This document shows positions 52,718 to 59,721 of a stretch of 64,000 bases of DNA, piece after piece. The position numbers were made by a program, and so were the translations under genes. Origin of the DNA: Collinsella tanakaei (GTDB lineage: Bacteria > Actinomycetota > Coriobacteriia > Coriobacteriales > Coriobacteriaceae). A model generated the notes under the pieces. The model had not been told where the DNA came from. It saw only the letters and a list, made by a program, of their open reading frames with translations, and made no database searches. The stretch is taken from contig NZ_JAUDCO010000005.1 of the NCBI RefSeq assembly GCF_030373545.1, positions 62,001-126,000 on the forward strand. The letters run 5' to 3'. Each line of letters starts with the position of its first letter. The first letter of the stretch is position 1.

Positions 52718-53830
52718 TTACGCGCTGATGATGCGCAGGAGCGGGCGGTCGTGCGGCTCGGTGGGAACTTCGGGCACGCGTTGAGCCTCGAAGGCGACGC
52801 CGGCAACGATGCAATTGGTACGCAGCTGCGGCAGGTAGCGGTCGTAGTTCCCACCGCCGTAGCCAAGCCGGTTGCCCGAGTCGTCATAGGCGACGAGCGG
52901 CACGGCGACAAGGTCGATATCCTGCGGGGCAACCAACGGGAAGCGCTGGGCATCCGGGCCTGTGGGTACGAAGGAGGCGACGGGCCGGTTGATAAACGGG
53001 ACGTTGCCTGCAAGGTGGTCGTCCTCGGTGACAGCGCGCATGACCATGGTCTGGCGTCCGTCGGCGGCGCGTTGCATGCAGGGGAACGCCACACGGCAGC
53101 CGCGTCCGTAAGCGGCGCGGACAAACTCGTCCAGATTGACCTCGGAGCGCATGGCAGCGTAGACGGCGACGGTTGCAGGAGAAGCCAGGCGTCCGAGTTC
53201 ACAGGTCAGCTGCGTGCAGATTTCTGCTGAGCGGCGCGTGCGCTCGCCGGGATCGATGGCATCGCGAGCCGACAGCGCGGCCGCGCGGATTGCCTGTTTA
53301 TCGTGTTGCAGCAGGTGGGCCTGACGCAACGGCGTAAACGCGGGAGCATATGCCGCAACCAGGTCGTCCAGACGCATGCGCGCGTTGGCAGGACTTGTAG
53401 ACGGCAGGCCGACCAGCTCGATGCCCCGTTCATGCAAAAGCTTGCCGTTGAAGCGGCGGCACAGGCGCTCCGCGGTGCCCCCGGTGCAGATAACCCGCTC
53501 GATGGGCGCGGCGTCCAAGATGCGCGTCAGGTCGTTGGGCACAGGGTCGGAGATGCTCGCGTCCGACGCGCCCTCGATTGCACAGGAGGCCAGCACGTCC
53601 CACAGGGCGATATGCCGCTCCAGCAGAAACGCCGTGCGCGCGTCGTTATCCACCAGCGTGTGATCTTCCAGCCCGAACAGGCGCTCCATAACGCGCCAGA
53701 AGCGGTTTTGCGGGTGCCCGTAGTAAAACCCGACCTCGCGCGAGGCGGGCGAGGGCATCGTGCCCAGCACGAGCACGCGCGACGATGCGTCGAACACCGG
53801 CTCGATGGTATGGGTGACAACCTCGCTCAT
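52718..53830 (-). CDS. Fusion of DNA-deoxyinosine-glycosylase-like and 5-formyl-THF cyclo-ligase domains
   Basis: A 370-residue protein. Residues 1-~165 match the uracil-DNA-glycosylase superfamily of the hypoxanthine/deoxyinosine type: VLVLGTMPSPASREVGFYYG, NRFWRVMERLFG and the closing PSTSPANA. Residues ~175-370 match 5-formyltetrahydrofolate cyclo-ligase (YgfA/MTHFS), which converts folinic acid to 5,10-methenyl-THF with ATP: a basic N-terminal helix, SEVNLDEFVRAAYGRGC and the signature GNRLGYGGGNYDRYLP. The frame is continuous with no internal start signal seen. GAAAGG precedes the ATG. A DNA repair enzyme joined to a one-carbon enzyme has no obvious logic beyond nucleotide hygiene. Confidence 0.85.
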   Translation of the reverse strand: MSEVVTHTIEPVFDASSRVLVLGTMPSPASREVGFYYGHPQNRFWRVMERLFGLEDHTLVDNDARTAFLLERHIALWDVLASCAIEGASDASISDPVPNDLTRILDAAPIERVICTGGTAERLCRRFNGKLLHERGIELVGLPSTSPANARMRLDDLVAAYAPAFTPLRQAHLLQHDKQAIRAAALSARDAIDPGERTRRSAEICTQLTCELGRLASPATVAVYAAMRSEVNLDEFVRAAYGRGCRVAFPCMQRAADGRQTMVMRAVTEDDHLAGNVPFINRPVASFVPTGPDAQRFPLVAPQDIDLVAVPLVAYDDSGNRLGYGGGNYDRYLPQLRTNCIVAGVAFEAQRVPEVPTEPHDRPLLRIISA

Positions 53831-53865
53831 GGGGCGCCTTTCAGGAAAACGCAGATGGGGTCGGG

Positions 53866-53929
53866 CGACAAGTTTGTACCCGGCCCCATCTTGTCGGGCG
53901 ACAGGTTTGAACCCGGCCCCATCTTGTCG
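53866..53929 (+). repeat. REP-like 31-nt unit, two tandem copies
   Basis: 53866-53896 and 53899-53929 are direct copies of the unit seen at 42465-42531 (CGACAAG or CGACAGG start, CCATCTTGTCG end), 33 bases apart. They occupy almost the whole gap between the stop of the M16C protease gene and the fusion gene's ribosome-binding region. Confidence 0.8.
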
Positions 53930-56900
53930 CTATGCCAGCAGGTCGACGGGAGTCAGGCCGGCGCGGCTGCGATCGATGACCTCGCGGCCGCCGAAGACGC
54001 AGACCGGCGCCTCCTGCGCCACGCGCGAGATGTCGTCGCCAAGCGCCCGCAGCTTGTCGGGCGTGGCGGCGAGCATATCCGCGCGCAGCTGCTCGCGCCA
54101 GTGGACGGGACGCTTGGTGAAAAACTCCGCGTTCTGGCGACGGGTGAGCGCGTACGGCTTGAGCGGGGCATCGTGGCCGGCGACGCACGACACGATGAAG
54201 CCCTCGAAATCCTGAGGGTCGGGCTCAAAGCTGCTCAGCCAGCTTCCCGCCTCGGCAATCCGCTCGATCGAGGGATCGATCGCCGGGTCGCGATAGGTGT
54301 AAAAGCTCAGCTGGCGGTCGGCGACGGCGCGGAACCCGCAGCCGTAGGCGCCGCCCTTCACGCGGATCTCGTTCCACAGGTAGTCGTACGAAAGCACGGT
54401 CGAGGCGACGCCCCACGTGCCGTCCATGGAGATGCCCAAGGCGCGCGGGTCGGCCGCCTTCGCCACGAAGCAGATGTCGCTGGGGATGATGAATGCCTCG
54501 CGTTTGGGCTCGGGCATGGGAACGTAGAGCTCCTTGCCCGCGTCGCCGCGCTCGGCAAGCCCCATCGTGCCGGCGGCCGCCCAGAAGCGGTCGTAGTCCT
54601 CGTCCGATCCGGTGAAGCTCGCCACCGTGCGGGTGGAGGTGAAGATGCGCTGCTGCAGGTCGCGCAGCTTGGCGCACAGGTCGCCTGCGCGCTCGTCGAA
54701 GTGCTCGAGCAGGTCGCGCAGGAAACGGTAGAAGTCCACGCCGCCGAGCATCTCCTTCACCACGCCGGCGGGCGACACGTACGACCACGAGCGGGCAAGC
54801 GCCGCCTGGTGTCCCGCGTTCAGGAACGCCTGCTCCATGCCGATGCGCATCTGGGTGAGCACGTCGCGGATGCGGTCGGTGTCCTCAAAGACGGTCTCGC
54901 CCCACACCTCGGTGGGGATGGCGGCAAGCATGTCGATCTTCTCGGACAGGGCGCCGGCAGCCACGGTGAGCACGGGGTGGGCGAGCTTCCAGCCGGGCTG
55001 CGGCATGACCTCGGGGGCAAATGCCAAAAAGCCCAGGTTGGAGCCGATATAGCTGTCGAGCTCGGAGGCGGAGCGGCGCGCGGTGCCCAGCTGCTTCATG
55101 AGGCGGGCGAGCACCGTCACGTAGGGCAGCTCGGCGTAGCTCACGTGCGTCAGGTCGAAGTACACCATGAGGTAGGCGAGCCGATGCGTGGGGATGTCGT
55201 GCTTCAGGCACGGCAGCGGCGCAAGGGTGTCCAGCGTGAGCGCGGGCTCGGGGCGCGCCGGCCCGATGTCCGACACGTGCAGGCGCGGCAGGGTCGCCTT
55301 GGCCTCGGGCGTGTCGGGGGCCTCCTGCACGGCGCGCAGGGCGGCCACGTTGGCGGCCACCTCATCGCGGGAGGGCAGCTCGTCGGCGGGCAGGCGCACG
55401 ATGCTCGGATCGTCGTCGGCACCGGCCTCGCGGGGCACGAGCTCCACCAGGGCGCGGTGCTCGCTGCAAAGCACGAGCTCGCGCAGCAGGTCCTCAAAGT
55501 AGGAGCCGCCGAGCTCCTCGCGCAGCTCGGCGTAGACCGGGCCGTACTTGAGCGCGAGCGTGGCGGCATCGTCGTCGTACAGCCAGGTGGTGAGCGCGTC
55601 GCAGGCGATGGCGACGCCGTCGGCCATGCCGTAGTCGCGCTGGCGCAGGTCGTACTCGTTGCTCGAGATCACGGCCTCCAGGCGGTCGCGGGGGATGCCC
55701 TCGTCGGCCAGGCGGCGGCATTCGTCCTCGATGACGCGGCGGAACTCGCGCGCGACCTCGGGCTTGGCGTTCTGCAGGATGATGAGCTCATAGGGCTGCA
55801 GGCACGACGCGTCGGTGTAGCTCACCACGTTGCCGCCAATGCCGGCGGCCATGATGGCCTTCTTGACAGGTGCCTCGTTGGAGCCGAGCAGGGCCTCGAA
55901 CAGGATGTCCGCCGCGATGACGCGCTTGCGATCCAGGGCGCTGCCCAGCACGTAGGCCATGCCGACCAAAGCGTTCTCGGGCGTCGTCACCATGTCGACG
56001 CGCTTATAGTCGCAGATCACGGGCGCCTGAGCCGCGAGCGGGTTGGGCTCGCCGGGCGTCTCCACGAGCGTGCCGGCCCCGCGCTTGGCGGCAGCCGCGG
56101 CCGCGCGCGCCTCGTCGGACAGGTAGCGCTCGTCCAGAAACGCGAGCACGCGGTCGACGTCCATGTCGCCGTAGAGCACGATGTAGCTGTTGGCCAGGTT
56201 GTAGTGGCGCGCATGCGTGTCCAGGAACTGCTCGTAGGTGAGGTTGGGAATCGCACGCGGGTTGCCGCCCGACTCGCAGGCGTACGCGGTGTCGGGGAAC
56301 AGCGCGCGGCCCATGGCGTTGTCAAGCACGTCCATGGGGTCGGACAGCGCGCCTTTCATCTCGTTGAACACGACGCCGTTGTAGCGCAGACCGGAGCCCG
56401 CGGCGGCGTTCGCGTTGCCGTCGGCCGCGTAGCCGTCGGCTGCCTCCTCGTCGAGCTCCATGTGCCATCCTTCCTGCTCAAAGATGGCACGCTTGAGGTA
56501 GATGGCGGGGTTGAGCACCGCGTCCATGTACACGTCCATGAGGTTGAGCAGGTCCTGCTCATTGGTGGACGCCACGGGGTAGACGGTCTTGTCCGGGTAG
56601 GTCATGGCGTTCAAAAACGTCTGCATGGAGGTCTTGATCAGGTCGACGAACGGCTCTTTGACCGGGAACTTCAGCGAGCCGTTGAGCACCGAGTGCTCCA
56701 GGATGTGGAACACGCCCGTGTCGTCGACCGGTGGGGTCTTGAAGCCGATCGCAAAGGCCTTGTTCTCGTCCTCGCAGGCCAGGTAGAGCAGACGCGCGCC
56801 GGACGCGGCGTGATGCATCACGTAGGCGTCGGCGTCGAGCTCGGGAACGTCCTCGCTGCGGGTAAGGTCAAAACCGTGCAGGTTCGCGCCGGGAACAAGG

Positions 56901-56959
56901 CGCTCGGCGGCGCGCTCGCGCGCGGAGGATGCGACGGATGGGGAGGCGGATTCGCTCAT
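53930..56959 (-). CDS. M16C-family zinc metallopeptidase (presequence-protease-like)
   Basis: A 1009-residue four-domain peptidase of the M16C group (PreP, falcilysin, CymA-like), which degrades peptides inside a closed chamber. The inverted zinc motif is HILEH (H85, E88, H89) in GVFHILEHSVLNGS, with the distal Glu in AIFEQEGWHMEL. Later domains show the usual R/Y motif region near VKGGAYGCGFRAV. No signal peptide is seen, so it is cytoplasmic. The start has GGAAAGGACCCCT upstream. Probable role: clearing peptides or processing intracellular oligopeptides. It is the last gene of a leftward pair with the fusion gene. Confidence 0.9.
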   Translation of the reverse strand: MSESASPSVASSARERAAERLVPGANLHGFDLTRSEDVPELDADAYVMHHAASGARLLYLACEDENKAFAIGFKTPPVDDTGVFHILEHSVLNGSLKFPVKEPFVDLIKTSMQTFLNAMTYPDKTVYPVASTNEQDLLNLMDVYMDAVLNPAIYLKRAIFEQEGWHMELDEEAADGYAADGNANAAAGSGLRYNGVVFNEMKGALSDPMDVLDNAMGRALFPDTAYACESGGNPRAIPNLTYEQFLDTHARHYNLANSYIVLYGDMDVDRVLAFLDERYLSDEARAAAAAAKRGAGTLVETPGEPNPLAAQAPVICDYKRVDMVTTPENALVGMAYVLGSALDRKRVIAADILFEALLGSNEAPVKKAIMAAGIGGNVVSYTDASCLQPYELIILQNAKPEVAREFRRVIEDECRRLADEGIPRDRLEAVISSNEYDLRQRDYGMADGVAIACDALTTWLYDDDAATLALKYGPVYAELREELGGSYFEDLLRELVLCSEHRALVELVPREAGADDDPSIVRLPADELPSRDEVAANVAALRAVQEAPDTPEAKATLPRLHVSDIGPARPEPALTLDTLAPLPCLKHDIPTHRLAYLMVYFDLTHVSYAELPYVTVLARLMKQLGTARRSASELDSYIGSNLGFLAFAPEVMPQPGWKLAHPVLTVAAGALSEKIDMLAAIPTEVWGETVFEDTDRIRDVLTQMRIGMEQAFLNAGHQAALARSWSYVSPAGVVKEMLGGVDFYRFLRDLLEHFDERAGDLCAKLRDLQQRIFTSTRTVASFTGSDEDYDRFWAAAGTMGLAERGDAGKELYVPMPEPKREAFIIPSDICFVAKAADPRALGISMDGTWGVASTVLSYDYLWNEIRVKGGAYGCGFRAVADRQLSFYTYRDPAIDPSIERIAEAGSWLSSFEPDPQDFEGFIVSCVAGHDAPLKPYALTRRQNAEFFTKRPVHWREQLRADMLAATPDKLRALGDDISRVAQEAPVCVFGGREVIDRSRAGLTPVDLLA

Positions 56960-57517
56960 AGGGGTCCTTTCCGAAACAGTGCATGCACAAGGTTATACCC
57001 CTCGGGGCGGCGCGGAGTCGACACCGTCGGGCGAAAACGGGACGCTTGCCGGGTGTTTGCCGCGCGCGATGGGGGATGCGGGGGAGGGCGGAAGGGCCCG
57101 TCTGTCGCGCCCCGGATCGTGCTGCCTCGCGAAGTGTGTGCTAGAAATCGGAAGTGCTTTGTATATCTTGGTGGTAGCAATTTCTGTACCTGGGGTTCTG
57201 TGCATCGAGCATACGGCTCTACTCCGGAATTCCGAAGCGAAGCACTCACTTCGTGAGCTGAGGGGGTCAGGGACGAGCGGAGCGGTCCATTTGCCGCGCC
57301 CACAGACCGTCCGCGACGCGCGCGAAGCCCCGCATCGCCTCCGCCCCGAGCCCCGCCCCGTCCATGATTCGCCTACAAGTCCGCGCGTGCACCGCCGTTT
57401 GCCAAGGGCGTGCTCCGGCTTGCCGCAGTGACTTTGCTTTTATGCAAAAACACGCTACAACCAGCAAAAAGTATGCGCTAAGGTAGTCGGCGGAATCACG
57501 ACGCACCAGGGGGATAT
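56960..57517. other. Intergenic region, no gene called
   Basis: About 560 bases between divergent genes. The motif GAAGCACTCACTTCGT at 57239-57254 matches one at 46536 with a single change, and CTCACTTCGTGAG there forms a small hairpin. An AT-rich segment lies at 57140-57200. Several Arg/Pro-rich frames are chance products of GC-rich DNA. Confidence 0.4.
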
Positions 57518-58501
57518 ATGTCCGAGGACATGGCCAAGATCATGCGCGAGAACGTGCCGCACGGCGCCGACGCCACCAGCCGCGCCAAGCGCCGCGCGTG
57601 GCGCGACCGCCTGAACAACCAGGCGACGCGCAGGCTGCTGATCGGCGCGTTGGCAGCGCTGCTCGGTGGCGCGTTCTGGGGCTTCTCGGGCACGGCGGCC
57701 AGCGCCCTGTTTGACGTGTACCACGTCGACACCATGTGGCTCATGAGCGTGCGTCAGCTGCTCGCGGGCGGGCTGTTCATGATCATCATCCTGCTGTTTG
57801 ACCGCAAGCGCTTCGTCCAGCTGTGGACCACGCGCGAGCATCGCCGCATCCAGCTGGTGTTTACGTTTTTCGGACTGCTGGCCAACCAGTTTTTCTATCT
57901 CAGCGCGGTGCGCCTGACCAACGCGGGCACCGCGACGGTCCTGCAGTGCCTGCAGCTCGTGTTCATCATGGGGTACGCCTGCGTGAGCGGGCACCGTCGT
58001 CCGCGCAAGCGCGAAATTGCCGGCCTGCTCATGGCATTTGCAGGCACGGTGCTCATCTCGACGGGCGGCGACCTTACCAAGCTGTCCATTCCGCCTATGG
58101 GCCTGGCGATGGGCCTGCTCACCGCCCTGGGTGCGGCGCTTATCACCATTCTGCCTGTCAAGATCCTGCCGGTGTACGGCTCGACGATCGTGACGGGTTC
58201 GGCCATGTTCCTCTCGGGCATCGTGACGTCGATTTTCGTGCAGCCGTGGAACAACGCGCCTGCACTGGACATGGCGGGTATCGAGACCCTTGCCGTCTTC
58301 GTGCTGCTCGGTTCGTTTTTGGCCTACCTGCTGTACATGCAGGGCGTCAAGGACATCGGCAGCATGCGCGCCGGCCTCATCGGCACGGTGGAGCCCGTGT
58401 CGGCAACCATCACGAGCGCGCTCATGTTGGGCACCGCCTTTGCCCCGACCGACATCGCCGGCTTCGTGCTCATCATCGGGATGATGTTCCTCACGGTGTA
58501 G
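57518..58501 (+). CDS. EamA-type DMT-superfamily permease
   Basis: A 327-residue drug/metabolite transporter with a polar N-terminal 38 residues and ten membrane helices in two EamA repeats: ALAALLGGAFWGFSGTAASAL begins the first, and GLLTALGAALITILPVK the second. The end segment GTVEPVSATITSALMLG is the typical conserved helix 9 motif. Exports amino acids, nucleosides or similar small molecules; the actual substrate is unknown. AGGGGG precedes the ATG. It is monocistronic ahead of the polysaccharide locus. Confidence 0.85.
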   Translation: MSEDMAKIMRENVPHGADATSRAKRRAWRDRLNNQATRRLLIGALAALLGGAFWGFSGTAASALFDVYHVDTMWLMSVRQLLAGGLFMIIILLFDRKRFVQLWTTREHRRIQLVFTFFGLLANQFFYLSAVRLTNAGTATVLQCLQLVFIMGYACVSGHRRPRKREIAGLLMAFAGTVLISTGGDLTKLSIPPMGLAMGLLTALGAALITILPVKILPVYGSTIVTGSAMFLSGIVTSIFVQPWNNAPALDMAGIETLAVFVLLGSFLAYLLYMQGVKDIGSMRAGLIGTVEPVSATITSALMLGTAFAPTDIAGFVLIIGMMFLTV

Positions 58502-58780
58502 GTGAGTTCCGGGGGATGACGCTGGCAGGAGAGCGTTGGACGCTCATTTTCGTTGGTCCGCGGCGATAGCGCATTGGAAGTATTACCAACAGGGACAAAC
58601 CGGCCCTTACTTCCTCCTTACAAACGTGTCTTATTTGTGATGCGGGGGGAGGGCGTCTTGGAATACCTTTACGAATCTTTTTCCTGCTTGGAATACATGC
58701 AGATAAAAGACGGTGGATTAAGGACACCCGGCGCTTTTCGGGTGCGCGCGACCCCTGTATGCCCAACCTTACGTCAACCT
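58502..58780. other. Spacer before the polysaccharide locus
   Basis: About 280 bases, AT-richer than its surroundings. It holds a direct repeat of CTTGGAATAC (near 58658 and 58687) and a weak hairpin CACCCGGCGCTTTTCGGGTG near 58727. No gene is supported. Confidence 0.4.
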
Positions 58781-58788
58781 TAAGATGA

Positions 58789-58794
58789 TATAGT
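58789..58794 (+). promoter_or_regulatory. Possible -10 of the polysaccharide operon
   Basis: TATAGT lies in an AT-rich stretch about 365 bases before the first gene, just ahead of the structured leader. No convincing -35. Confidence 0.35.
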
Positions 58795-58802
58795 GTTGAT
58801 GC

Positions 58803-58880
58803 GTTTCGTCATGCGGGCACACGCTTGCCGCAGCATACGAAACATCCTGTTGAGACGCTAAAAAGCGCCTGAACAGGATG
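58803..58880 (+). ncRNA. Structured 5' leader (two stem-loops) of the loaP operon
   Basis: Stem-loop 1: GTTTCGT (58803-58809) pairs with ACGAAAC (58837-58843), with a smaller ATGC/GCAT stem inside. Stem-loop 2: CATCCTGTT (58843-58851) pairs exactly with AACAGGATG (58872-58880), with inner GACGCT/AGCGCC around AAAA. LoaP proteins are known to bind RNA hairpins in their target leaders, so these are candidates; binding is inferred only. Confidence 0.45.
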
Positions 58881-58952
58881 CACATATCCGAACGGACGGG
58901 CAATCGTCGCTGAGCGCGCGTTGGCTATGCCGTCGGAGGTTAAGCGGTCGGG

Positions 58953-58986
58953 CGTGCGGCCTTGGCAACGAGGCCGCACGATTTTC
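58953..58986 (+). terminator. Leader terminator upstream of the LoaP-like gene
   Basis: CGTGCGGCCT (58953-58962) pairs exactly with AGGCCGCACG (58971-58980), followed by ATTTTCC. It lies between the leader hairpins and the first gene, about 170 bases before it, so unprocessed transcripts would stop here. It is the likely target of processive antitermination. Confidence 0.75.
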
Positions 58987-59154
58987 CGTACACAGGGCCA
59001 GATGCGCACGGGCGCGTCTGGGCTTTTGCGTGTTCCGACCCGGCGGTAGGCGTCACCCGCGCCGCGCCGACCCGATGGCAAGACCTCCGACGTGCACGAT
59101 AAAGCCGAGCCCTGAGCGCCTCGTCCGCAGCATGAGCCAAGGACCGATGCTCGC

Positions 59155-59667
59155 GTGAACATGTACGTACTGCAGGTGCCCGGTGGGCGCGAGCGCGCGG
59201 CGTGCGAGCTGCTGCAAAGGTTGATGGGCGACATGGTGGGCGAGTGCTTCGTCCCGCTGTACGAGTCTATGAGGCGTGAGCAGGGTACGTGGTGCCGCGA
59301 GGTGCGCCGGCTCTTTCCGGGATATGTGTTTGTGAGTACGCCGAATATCGAGGGCATCGCCCAGCGTTTGGGCGAGTTGCCCTTTTTTGTTCGCGTGGTC
59401 GGCGGGCACGACGAGCAGTATGTGCCGCTTACGCGCGAGGAGGTTGCCTGGCTGCTGGCGCTCACCAACGCGGAGACCCACACGGTGGAGTTCTCCGAGG
59501 GTGTGATCGAAGGCGACGAGGTCAAGGTGACCAAGGGCCCACTGAAGGGCCAGGAGGCAAAGATCGTCAAGGTAGATCGCCACAAGCGTCTGGCTTGGCT
59601 TGAGATGCATATGTTTGGCCGCACCAAAGTCGTAAAGGTGGGGTTGGAGATTGTAAGCAAGTCGTAG
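59155..59667 (+). CDS. NusG-paralogue antiterminator (LoaP/RfaH-like)
   Basis: A 170-residue NusG-family regulator: N-terminal NGN domain (MYVLQVPGGRERAACELLQRL, then LFPGYVFVSTPN and FFVRVVGG) and a C-terminal KOW domain (EGDEVKVTKGPLKGQEAKIVKVDRHKRLAWLEM). Paralogues of this type (LoaP, RfaH, UpxY) head polysaccharide and natural-product operons and let RNA polymerase pass terminators. Here it is the first gene of such a locus, with an intrinsic terminator and hairpins in its leader. Start GTG 59155 has AAGGA eleven bases upstream; ATG 59161 is an alternative. It is followed by the WecA-GT4 gene after 54 bases. Confidence 0.88.
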   Translation: MNMYVLQVPGGRERAACELLQRLMGDMVGECFVPLYESMRREQGTWCREVRRLFPGYVFVSTPNIEGIAQRLGELPFFVRVVGGHDEQYVPLTREEVAWLLALTNAETHTVEFSEGVIEGDEVKVTKGPLKGQEAKIVKVDRHKRLAWLEMHMFGRTKVVKVGLEIVSKS

Positions 59668-59721
59668 GGGACTTGCTGGTCGGGGGATTGAAACTGTTGA
59701 AAAACACGAAGGACGGCTGTC

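Noticed and set aside
53303-57256. Plus-strand open frame of 1317 codons
   Set aside because: It runs antisense to the well-supported fusion and M16C protease genes; its His/Arg/Gly/Val-rich product is typical of the reverse strand of GC-rich coding DNA and has no motif.
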